A stretch of 13,025 bases of DNA from an uncultured Azospirillum sp. (GTDB lineage: Bacteria > Pseudomonadota > Alphaproteobacteria > Azospirillales > Azospirillaceae), in the NCBI RefSeq assembly GCF_946480385.1, contig NZ_CAMLJP010000150.1, positions 1 to 13,025 on the forward strand. Reading direction: 5' to 3'. The notes beneath the pieces were generated by a model that had not been told where the DNA came from, ran no database searches, and saw only the letters and a list, made by a program, of their open reading frames with translations. The position numbers were made by a program, and so were the translations under genes. Positions 7,368-13,025 of this stretch are shown piece by piece (position 1 is the stretch's first letter; each line of letters begins with the position of its first letter).

Positions 7368-7599
7368 TTTCCGGGCGGGGACGGCAGGATGCGGGGATTA
7401 GGGAGTTGCCGTCATCATCCCAGCTTCGCCGCCGCGCCTCAATGCGAATCGGTGGGATTGTTGCCTGAATTGCTCTGAAACAATTCGTCATATTTCCGGG
7501 AAATTTGCGAAACAGTGTTTTGTTAGCCGAAAAGCCATAAGCCCAGCCCCATCAATTCGGGTCGGGGCACCACAAGGACGTCCAGCGTCTGGAGGAAAC
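7368..7599. promoter_or_regulatory. Divergent regulatory spacer between the sensor kinase and DUF485-actP
   Basis: 232-bp spacer with a marked AT-rich core at about 7464-7540 against the GC-rich background. It must carry promoters for both directions, though I cannot place a confident -35/-10 pair. Three inverted repeats cluster in the core: GAATTG-8-CAATTC (7467-7486), ATTTCC-G-GGAAAT (7492-7504) and AAACA-G-TGTTT (7510-7520). GAAACA also occurs twice, at 7477-7482 and 7509-7514, 32 bp apart, about three helical turns. These are candidate binding sites for the adjacent OmpR-type regulator. The ribosome binding site GGAGG (7591-7595) serves the ATG at 7600; a small TCCAG/CTGGA inverted repeat (7581-7593) overlaps its edge. 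Confidence 0.55.
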
Positions 7600-7923
7600 A
7601 TGCACTCCCCCGCCAACAACCCGGTTTACGAGAGGGTCCGCCGGAACCCCAAATTCCAGGAACTGGTGCGCCAGCGCAGCCGGCTGGCCCTGATCCTGTC
7701 GGCCATCGTGCTGGTCGGCTACTACAGCTTCATGATGGTGGTCGCCTTCGCGCCGGAGCTGCTGCACAAGCCGATGTCCGACGAGTCGTCGCTCAGCGTC
7801 GGCTTTCCCATCGGGGCGGGGATCATCATCCTGTCCTGGCTGCTGACCGGCGTCTACTCCCACTTCGCCAACGGCCGTTTTCAGGACCTGACCGACGAGA
7901 TCACGCGGGAGACGCTGCAATGA
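7600..7923 (+). CDS. yjcH: DUF485 small membrane protein (YjcH-like), partner of ActP
   Basis: 107-aa inner-membrane protein of the DUF485 family, typically encoded just before ActP-type acetate symporters, as in E. coli acs-yjcH-actP. Its biochemical role is not settled; an accessory part in symport is presumed. Seen: a basic N-terminal region with the family-typical [13 protein letters not shown] (16-28), TM1 (about 28-50), a short periplasmic loop, TM2 (about 67-88) and a polar tail. A strong GGAGG lies 4 nt before the ATG at 7600. Its stop overlaps the actP start by 4 bp (ATGA, 7920-7923), indicating translational coupling and probably matched amounts of the two proteins. Confidence 0.93.
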   Translation: MHSPANNPVYERVRRNPKFQELVRQRSRLALILSAIVLVGYYSFMMVVAFAPELLHKPMSDESSLSVGFPIGAGIIILSWLLTGVYSHFANGRFQDLTDEITRETLQ

Positions 7924-9602
7924 CCGCCCGCCGGATCCTCCTCGCGGCGGCTGCCGCCACCCTGTTCGCCACCCTGTCCGCCGTGCCGGCGCTGGCCGCC
8001 GGCGATGTCGGGCAGCTGGAAAAGCAGCCGGTCAACCTGTCGGCCATCGGCATGTTCATCGCCTTCGTGCTGATGACGCTGGGCATCACCTATTGGGCGG
8101 CCAGCCGCACCCGCTCCACGTCGGACTTCTACACCGCCGGCGGCGGCATCACCGGGTTCCAGAACGGTCTGGCCATCGCTGGCGACTATATGTCGGCCGC
8201 GACGCTGCTCGGCTTGTCGAGCCTGGTGTTCGCCAAGGGCTATGACGGCTTCGTCTACACCATCAGCTTCTTCGTCGGCTGGCCGATCATCCTGTTCCTG
8301 CTGGCGGAGCGGCTGCGCAACCTCGGCCACTTCACCTTCGCCGACATCGCCTCCTACCGGCTGGACCAGGGCAAGATCCGCACCTTCGCCGCCATCGGCT
8401 CGCTGACGGTGGTGTGCTTCTACCTGATCGTCCAGATGGTCGGCGCCGGCCAGCTGATCAAGCTGCTGTTCGGGCTGGACTACAACGTCGCGGTCGTCGT
8501 GGTCGGCGTGCTGATGGTGGTCTACGTCACCTTCGGCGGCATGATCGCCACCACCTGGGTGCAGATCATCAAGGCGGTGCTTCTGCTGGGCGGCGGCATT
8601 CTGCTGGCCTTCCTGGCGCTGTCGCGCTTCGGCTTCAGCCTGGAGGCCATCGCCAAGAGCGCCATCGCCGCGCATAAGGACGGCGTCAAGATCATGGGGC
8701 CGGGCACGCTGCTGGCCGACCCGGTGTCGGCGGTGTCGCTGTCGCTGGGCCTGCTGTTCGGCACGGCCGCCCTGCCGCACATCATGATGCGCTTCTTCAC
8801 CGTCCCCAACGCGCGCGAGGCCCGCAAGTCGGTCTTCTACGCCTCGGGCTTCATCGGCTTCTTCTTCCTGATCGTCTGCGTGCTGGGCATGGCGGCGATC
8901 ACCATCGTCGGCACCGATCCGCAGTTCTTCGAAGGCGGCAAGGTCGGCGGGAAGCTGATCGGCGGCGGCAACATGCCGGTGATGCATCTGGCCAAGGCGC
9001 TGGGCGGCGACCTGTTCCTGGGCTTCCTGTCGGCGGTCGCCTTTGCCACCATCCTGGCGGTGGTGTCAGGTCTGGCGCTGGCCGGCGCCTCGGCCATCGC
9101 CCACGACCTCTATGCCCGCGTCATCCGCAAGGGCGAAGCGACGGAGCGCGAGGAGATGCGCGTGTCCAAGATCGCGTCGCTGGTGCTGGGCGTGCTGGCC
9201 GTGGTGCTGGGCATCGCCTTCGAGAAGCAGAACGTCGCCTTCCTTGTCGGCCTGACCTTCGGCGTCGCGGCGTCGGTGAACTTCCCGGTGCTGATCCTGT
9301 CGATGTACTGGAAGGGGCTGACCACCCGCGGCGCGCTGGCGGGCGGCATCGCCGGCCTGATCTCCGCGGTCACGCTGGTGATCCTGTCGAACGCCGTGTG
9401 GGTCGTCGTGCTGAACAACCCGAAGCCGATCTTCCCCTACGAGCAGCCGGCCCTGTTCTCGATGATGCTGGCCTTCCTCGTCACCATCATCGTGTCGAAG
9501 CTGGACAGCAGCGCGTCGGCCCGTGCCGAGCGCGATGCCTTCGAGGACCAGTTCGTCCGCTCCCAGACCGGCATCGGTGCCGCCGCCGCGGCCAAGCACT
9601 GA
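7920..9602 (+). CDS. actP: Sodium:solute symporter, ActP-type cation/acetate symporter
   Basis: 560-aa member of the sodium:solute symporter (SSS) family that takes up acetate and related short monocarboxylates with Na+ across the inner membrane. It has a cleavable N-terminal signal sequence (about 1-26, AVPALA then A), as E. coli ActP does, followed by about 13 hydrophobic segments. Diagnostic stretches are [17 protein letters not shown] (67-83), [11 protein letters not shown] (88-98), the SSS signature near [13 protein letters not shown] (200-212) and [21 protein letters not shown] (284-304, the region before the central loop). The length is close to the usual 549-560 residues. The ribosome binding site GGGAG (7907-7911) lies inside the end of the DUF485 gene. 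The operon ends at the 9621-9655 terminator. Acetate is the best guess; other short monocarboxylates such as pyruvate, lactate or propionate cannot be excluded. Confidence 0.93.
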   Translation: MTARRILLAAAAATLFATLSAVPALAAGDVGQLEKQPVNLSAIGMFIAFVLMTLGITYWAASRTRSTSDFYTAGGGITGFQNGLAIAGDYMSAATLLGLSSLVFAKGYDGFVYTISFFVGWPIILFLLAERLRNLGHFTFADIASYRLDQGKIRTFAAIGSLTVVCFYLIVQMVGAGQLIKLLFGLDYNVAVVVVGVLMVVYVTFGGMIATTWVQIIKAVLLLGGGILLAFLALSRFGFSLEAIAKSAIAAHKDGVKIMGPGTLLADPVSAVSLSLGLLFGTAALPHIMMRFFTVPNAREARKSVFYASGFIGFFFLIVCVLGMAAITIVGTDPQFFEGGKVGGKLIGGGNMPVMHLAKALGGDLFLGFLSAVAFATILAVVSGLALAGASAIAHDLYARVIRKGEATEREEMRVSKIASLVLGVLAVVLGIAFEKQNVAFLVGLTFGVAASVNFPVLILSMYWKGLTTRGALAGGIAGLISAVTLVILSNAVWVVVLNNPKPIFPYEQPALFSMMLAFLVTIIVSKLDSSASARAERDAFEDQFVRSQTGIGAAAAAKH

Positions 9603-9620
9603 CAGCCTGATATTAAGAGA

Positions 9621-9655
9621 AAAGCGCCCTTCCCCAGTGTCGGGAAGGGCGCTTT
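9621..9655. terminator. Bidirectional intrinsic terminator between actP and the convergent 73-aa gene
   Basis: A perfect 14-bp stem, AAAGCGCCCTTCCC (9621-9634) and GGGAAGGGCGCTTT (9642-9655), with a 7-nt loop. The plus-strand exit continues CCTTTTG and the minus-strand exit continues TCTCTTA, so both sides are T-rich. It sits 18 bp after the actP stop and 7 bp after the stop of the minus-strand gene, and so serves both converging transcripts. Confidence 0.92.
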
Positions 9656-9662
9656 CCTTTTG

Positions 9663-9884
9663 TCAGCCAGCCGAAACGCTGTTGTCCTTGCGGCGCGACA
9701 GTTGCACCTGCCCGTCCAGGCATTTGACGTAGCCGGTCTTGCCCGGCTTCAGCCCATCGAGGATGGTCACCAGCGCCCGCGGGATCGCCGCGAATTCCTT
9801 GGAGCCGCGCGACTGGCCGTTGTAGGCGGCGATGTGCTTGCGCACCTCCTCCTTGGACACCGGCTTCCCGTCATTCCCGATCAT
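9663..9884 (-). CDS. Uncharacterised 73-aa basic protein
   Basis: Not a family I recognise. The 73-aa product starts MIGNDGKPVSKEEVRKHIAA at an ATG at 9884, with AAAGGCGGA about 5 nt upstream. It is charged and soluble in character, with no membrane segment and no signal peptide. It has a predicted helix near 10-20, a GLKPGKTGYVKCLDGQ turn-and-strand region (44-59) with a single cysteine (C55), and a basic SRRK close to the end. It lies 53 bp downstream of the orphan histidine kinase on the same strand and ends just before the shared terminator, so co-transcription with the kinase is likely. Its placement between a clear start and a strong terminator, plus normal codon use, supports it being a real gene. 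The function is unknown. Confidence 0.68.
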   Translation of the reverse strand: MIGNDGKPVSKEEVRKHIAAYNGQSRGSKEFAAIPRALVTILDGLKPGKTGYVKCLDGQVQLSRRKDNSVSAG

Positions 9885-9937
9885 CTCGTCCGCCTTTCGA
9901 TCCGCATCAAAGCCGACAGGCCTGATTGCCGACAGGC

Positions 9938-12055
9938 TTACGCCGGCAATCCTTCCGCCGCAACCGGCGGGCCGACGCGGGACGCCGAGAAGCGGATGGT
10001 GGCGGTGGTGCCGCGGCCAGGCTCGCTGTCGATGCACAGGCTTCCACCGTGCAGGCTCATCAGATCGCGGCAGATCGACAGCCCCAGCCCGGTGCCGCCG
10101 AACCGTCCGGGGATGCTGCTGTCGGCCTGCTGGAAGGGCTCCAGGATACGGGTCAGCGCCTCGGCCGGAATGCCGATGCCGGTGTCGCGCACGGAGATGG
10201 CGATCCCGCCATCCTCTTCCCGCACCGCGCTCACCGTCACCCGGCCGCCGCGCGGGGTGAACTTCACCGCGTTCGACAGCAGGTTCAGCAGCACCTGCCG
10301 CAACGCACGCTCGTCGGCCAGCAGGCTGGGCAGGCCGGGGGCGCAGTCGACCGCCAGCAGCACGCCTCCGGCATCGGCCGGCACCGCGGCCAACGCCCGG
10401 CAATTCTCGATGGCCACCGCCGGTTCCAGCCAGCTTTCATCCAGCGTGTAGCGCCCGGCCTCCAGCTTCGACATGTCCAGCACATCGTTGATGAGGTCGA
10501 GCAGGTGCCGGCCGCTGTTCTGCACATGGCGGGCATAGTCGCGGTAGCGCGGGCTGCCCAGCGGCCCGAACAGCTCGTGCAGCATGATGTCGGAAAAGCC
10601 GATGATGGCGTTCAGCGGGGTGCGCAGCTCGTGGCTCATCGTCGCCAGGAAGGCGCTCTTGGCACGGTTGGCGGCCTCCGCCTGATCGAGCGCCGCGGCA
10701 AGCCGCGCGGCCGCCTCCACCCGCTCCGTGATATCGCGCGCCTCGACCACCAGCACCGTCACGGCGCCCCGATCGTCGAACACCGGCTTGATCGTCACGT
10801 CCATCACGCGGGTCACGCCGTCGGTGACCACGTCGGTCTCATAACGAACGAAGCGGCCCGATGCCGCTTTTTCAATGGATTGACGGAACCCCGCCGCCAG
10901 TTCGTCGGTGCGGGCCCAGCCGCGGAACTCCCAGGCGCGGTGCCCGACCAGGGCTTCGGCCGGCAGTCCGGCCAGCGCGCAGGCCGGCTGGTTCAGCGCC
11001 AGAACCCGTCCGTCGGGCGACAGCAGCCCCATGATCTGGAAACTGCTGTCGAACAGCGCCTGCGACCGCCGGTCGCTGGCCCGCAACGCCTGCGTCGTCG
11101 TCTCCAGCCGTCCGAGTTGCCGCAACGCCAGCATGGCCAGCAGCATCACCACCACCGAAACCGCCGCGGTTTCCAGGACGCGCTTCCAGCGGTCGTTGTA
11201 CCAGCCGGCCAGCACGTCGTCGGTGCGGATGCGGACATAGACGTACAGCGGCAACCCCGCCACCCGGCGGACCGTGCCGATGCGCTCGCGCCCTTCCGCC
11301 GGGTCGAAGCCGGACAGCGTCCGCGCGGCCTCCCCGGCGGGCAGCTGCGGCAGAAACGCGGCGAAGGCGGCGCGGTCCTGATCCAATCTCAGGCCGGTCC
11401 GCGAATAGGCCAGGACCGTGCCGTTCTCGCGGTAAAGCAGGATGATGCTGAGCGGCCCAATGGTCTGGCTGGCATAGAGCCGGGTGAAGCGGTCGAGGTC
11501 GAGCACCGCCACCGCCACGCCGCTGCCGTCCGCCAGAGGCCGGATCATGGCCGCCCGCCAGCCGCCGTCAGCCGTCTGATATGGCCCGACGAAGGCTGCC
11601 GAACCGTCGCGCACCGCGTCGCCAAGCGGAGTTCCGGCGACCGAGGCCGGATTGTCCAGCCCGGCGGCCTGCCGCACCCGCCCTCCCCGCTCCACGATCA
11701 GCATGCTCCGAAGCGCCGGTCCGGGGCCGGAGTCCGCGCCCGGCGGTTCTGCCGTGTCGCTCAGCAGATGAGCGGTGATCCGTCCGCTTTCCGCCATCGT
11801 GTGCAGCGAATAGCCTGCAACGACCATGACACGGCGGGCATCCTCCTCCAGAAGGATCGACATGTTGACTGTCTGGCGCAGCCCGTCCTGGATCGCCCGG
11901 TCTCGCGCGCGGTCAAGGTCGGCGTAGGCGACCAGCCAGAAGCCGGCGATCACCGCCACAAGCAGTCCAATGCGCAACGCGGCGACCGGCGGCAGGGACG
12001 ATAAGCGCCACCATCTCCCGTGTGCGCCACCGTCCGGTTCGGAGAGATCCGTCAA
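9938..12055 (-). CDS. Orphan membrane sensor histidine kinase (periplasmic sensor, PAS, HisKA, HATPase)
   Basis: 705-aa sensor kinase. TM1 about 27-45; a large periplasmic region (about 46-290) with the look of a double Cache (PDC) sensor, for example IVERGGRVRQAAG, GPYQTADGG and a C-terminal GLPLYVYVRI strand; TM2 about 293-312; PAS about 330-445 ending VVEARDITER; HisKA with H475 in MSHELRTP; HATPase with N595 in NLLSNAVKF, DTGIGIP (624-630), EPFQQAD (639-645) and GGTGLGLS (653-660). All catalytic motifs are intact. There is no receiver domain and no response-regulator gene next to it, so its partner is elsewhere. The start is uncertain: the longest frame uses TTG at 12055 with a poor ribosome binding site, and in-frame TTG or GTG codons near residues 27-35 would cut into TM1. 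It is probably transcribed together with the 73-aa gene. Confidence 0.92.
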   Translation of the reverse strand: MTDLSEPDGGAHGRWWRLSSLPPVAALRIGLLVAVIAGFWLVAYADLDRARDRAIQDGLRQTVNMSILLEEDARRVMVVAGYSLHTMAESGRITAHLLSDTAEPPGADSGPGPALRSMLIVERGGRVRQAAGLDNPASVAGTPLGDAVRDGSAAFVGPYQTADGGWRAAMIRPLADGSGVAVAVLDLDRFTRLYASQTIGPLSIILLYRENGTVLAYSRTGLRLDQDRAAFAAFLPQLPAGEAARTLSGFDPAEGRERIGTVRRVAGLPLYVYVRIRTDDVLAGWYNDRWKRVLETAAVSVVVMLLAMLALRQLGRLETTTQALRASDRRSQALFDSSFQIMGLLSPDGRVLALNQPACALAGLPAEALVGHRAWEFRGWARTDELAAGFRQSIEKAASGRFVRYETDVVTDGVTRVMDVTIKPVFDDRGAVTVLVVEARDITERVEAAARLAAALDQAEAANRAKSAFLATMSHELRTPLNAIIGFSDIMLHELFGPLGSPRYRDYARHVQNSGRHLLDLINDVLDMSKLEAGRYTLDESWLEPAVAIENCRALAAVPADAGGVLLAVDCAPGLPSLLADERALRQVLLNLLSNAVKFTPRGGRVTVSAVREEDGGIAISVRDTGIGIPAEALTRILEPFQQADSSIPGRFGGTGLGLSICRDLMSLHGGSLCIDSEPGRGTTATIRFSASRVGPPVAAEGLPA

Positions 12056-12282
12056 AGAGAATGGTCCGCCGTATCTGAATTCTGAAACGACGTCAAGCCT
12101 GAAAGGCCGGACGCGGCGAACTGTAGCATGCCTATGCGGGACATTTCACGTTCGCATACCCCTGATCCGCGCAGATCCTTCAACGCGGTGCCAGAAGCCC
12201 GGTTCGGAAAAGTTTGGCTCGACAAAGCTGCCCGCCCGCGCTTCTCTGCCCAACAATGAAGTGGAGGAGGGTCCGGACCGGC
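12056..12282. promoter_or_regulatory. Divergent spacer between the orphan kinase and the small membrane-protein pair
   Basis: 227-bp spacer holding the promoters of both divergent units. On the minus strand, TTGACG (12091-12096) and TACGGC (12068-12073) are separated by 17 bp. This is a good -35 with a poor -10, and its predicted start point would lie only about 6 nt from the TTG, so either this site or the TTG start is doubtful. An inverted repeat TATGCG-14-CGCATA (12133-12158) near the middle could be an operator. I see no convincing plus-strand -35/-10 pair and no gene in the spacer. Confidence 0.35.
12263..12270 (+). promoter_or_regulatory. Ribosome binding site for the first small membrane protein
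   Basis: GGAGGAGG, 12 nt before the ATG at 12283. The spacing is long, but it is the only strong site nearby. An in-frame ATG at 12256 would lie upstream of it, which argues for the shorter 80-aa product. Confidence 0.55.
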
Positions 12283-12525
12283 ATGCTGCAGGATTTCATC
12301 GATGGCCTGTTTCAGGGGCCGTTCTTGGGGCTGATGCTGTTCCAGATCGCCATTGTCTGGCCCTTGTCGCGCATCCTGCGGCGGGCCGGCTTCTCGCCGC
12401 TATGGGCCCTGTTCTCGCTGGTTCCGCTCGGGCATGTCGTTCCCATCGGCGTGATGGCGCACAGCCGCTGGCCGGTCCTGCCGGCGCGTCAGGCGCGCAA
12501 GGTCAAGGCACGGAGGACGGCATGA
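12283..12525 (+). CDS. Small membrane protein A of a tandem paralogous pair
   Basis: 80-aa protein of unknown function with two hydrophobic segments (about 13-31 and 40-58) and a strongly basic C-terminal tail (ARQARKVKARRTA). Between the segments is the motif AGFSPLW (35-41), and the second ends with SRWP (61-64). The second gene encodes an 80-aa protein with the same motifs at the same spacing. The start at 12283 is chosen because GGAGGAGG lies upstream; the frame is open further 5' and a 9-residue longer form from 12256 is possible. The stop overlaps the next start by 4 bp (ATGA, 12522-12525), so the two are translationally coupled. Small proteins with a G-x-S-P-L/W-W then P then RWP pattern occur in alphaproteobacteria, but I know no assigned role. 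Confidence 0.75.
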   Translation: MLQDFIDGLFQGPFLGLMLFQIAIVWPLSRILRRAGFSPLWALFSLVPLGHVVPIGVMAHSRWPVLPARQARKVKARRTA

Positions 12526-12764
12526 CTGAGACCGTAATCCATCTGGGCTTTTGGGAACTGCTGATCGGCTCGGTCGTCACGATGTATATGCTGATCGCTG
12601 GTGGCTGGGTCCTGGCCAAGGCCGGGCGCAGCCCGCTGTGGATCCTGCTGCTGCTGTTCCCCTACATCAACGTGCTGGCGGTCTGGGTCTTCGCCTTCAT
12701 GCGCTGGCCCTTCGTCGACCGCGCGCCCAACTCCATCGAACCGGGACCGGCCGACGGGAACTGA
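12522..12764 (+). CDS. Small membrane protein B of a tandem paralogous pair
   Basis: 80-aa protein with two hydrophobic segments (about 9-31 and 38-60), the AGRSPLW motif (34-40) between them, RWP at 61-63 and an acidic, proline-containing tail. A GGAGG at 12512-12516 lies 5 nt before the ATG, which overlaps the stop of protein A. Aligned without gaps to protein A from AG to RWP, 15 of 30 positions are identical, so the two are divergent duplicates. Protein A has a basic tail and B an acidic one, which could favour a heteromeric complex (inference). The gene converges on irr, whose stop codon is 28 bp away; no clear intrinsic terminator is seen in that gap. Confidence 0.82.
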   Translation: MTETVIHLGFWELLIGSVVTMYMLIAGGWVLAKAGRSPLWILLLLFPYINVLAVWVFAFMRWPFVDRAPNSIEPGPADGN

Positions 12765-12792
12765 GCGCGAAACGGGTTCAGCAACAACAGAT

Positions 12793-13025
12793 TCAGTGAT
12801 CGTCCTGGATCAGGCGGACGATCACGTCGACGCGGGCGACGCGGGTGCCGACGGGAGCGGCCGGCAGGTTCTGCACCATCACCCGGTCGGCGGGGATGTC
12901 CTCCAGCCGGCCGGTGGATTCGACGAAGAAATGGTGGTGGTCGCTGGTGTTGGTGTCGAAATAGGACTTCCCCGCCTCCACCACCACCTCGCGCAGCAGG
13001 CCGGCGGCGGTGAACTGGTTCAGCG
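12793..13025 (-). CDS. irr: Fur-family iron response regulator Irr (5' end outside window)
   Basis: The C-terminal 76 residues of a Fur-superfamily transcription factor; the DNA-binding N-terminal half lies beyond base 13025. The visible part runs from the end of the winged-helix domain (LNQFTAAGLLREVVVEAGKS) into the dimerisation domain. The key mark is TSDHHHFFVE (fragment residues 26-35): the triple histidine and the absence of the Fur/Zur CxxC are typical of Irr, the haem-responsive iron regulator of alphaproteobacteria. The end reads VARVDVIVRLIQDDH, again Irr-like. In rhizobia Irr acts under iron limitation to repress iron-using genes, including haem synthesis, and is controlled by haem. 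It converges with the small membrane-protein pair. Confidence 0.9.
   Translation of the reverse strand, partial: LNQFTAAGLLREVVVEAGKSYFDTNTSDHHHFFVESTGRLEDIPADRVMVQNLPAAPVGTRVARVDVIVRLIQDDH

Noticed and set aside
7451..7464. GG-N10-GC match resembling a sigma-54 promoter upstream of DUF485-actP
   Set aside because: Only the GG and TTGC cores fit; the -24 element reads GGTGGG rather than GGCAC, and the neighbouring regulator is OmpR-type, not a sigma-54 activator.
12214..12282. Longer N-terminus for small membrane protein A from 12214
   Set aside because: The added residues (C- and P-rich) look non-coding, there is no ribosome binding site before 12214, and the 80-aa form matches the length and plan of protein B.
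11970..12764. A 264-codon frame ending at the stop of small membrane protein B
   Set aside because: The upstream part is antisense to the orphan kinase and runs out of frame through protein A. The GGAGG plus ATGA overlap at 12522 gives a clear separate start.
1..13025. tRNA, rRNA, riboswitch, CRISPR, insertion sequence or prophage content
   Set aside because: Looked for on both strands and nothing recognisable was found: no clover-leaf-like genes, no regular short direct repeats, no transposase or integrase motifs, and codon use is uniform across genes.

Overview
The window (13,025 bp, very GC-rich, strong G/C third-position bias) looks like a chromosomal segment of a free-living alphaproteobacterium, most probably Azospirillum or a close Rhodospirillales relative. 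That placement rests on an Irr-type Fur regulator, the style of the histidine kinases and GC-rich palindromic repeats between genes. No database search was possible, so the genus is an inference. I see no tRNA, rRNA, CRISPR array, insertion sequence, prophage or other mobile-element sign, and no stretch over 300 bp without a gene.

Layout. (1) Positions 1-3620, minus strand: a fatty-acid/acyl-CoA catabolism cluster, transcribed acyl-CoA synthetase > etfB > etfA, with etfA cut by the window edge. GC-rich palindromic elements fill both spacers. (2) Positions 3791-7367, minus strand: a hybrid histidine kinase with two Cache-like sensor modules, followed by an OmpR-type response regulator with a GTG start. 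(3) Positions 7600-9602, plus strand: a translationally coupled DUF485 protein and ActP-type sodium/acetate symporter, divergent from the kinase across a 232-bp regulatory spacer. A perfect 14-bp-stem terminator at 9621-9655 closes this operon and probably also the convergent one. (4) Positions 9663-12055, minus strand: a second, orphan membrane histidine kinase and a 73-aa uncharacterised protein. (5) Positions 12283-12764, plus strand: two overlapping 80-aa membrane-protein genes that are divergent paralogues of each other. (6) 12793 to the end, minus strand: the C-terminal part of irr.

How it may fit together (inference): the symporter imports acetate or another short monocarboxylate, the divergent two-component system may sense such a compound and control uptake, the acyl-CoA synthetase activates carboxylic acids to CoA esters, and ETF carries electrons from acyl-CoA dehydrogenases to the quinone pool. 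The orphan kinase, the 73-aa protein and the small membrane pair have no assignable function. The least explained features are the tandem small membrane proteins beside irr, the carboxylate-uptake/sensor divergon and the palindromic spacer elements.
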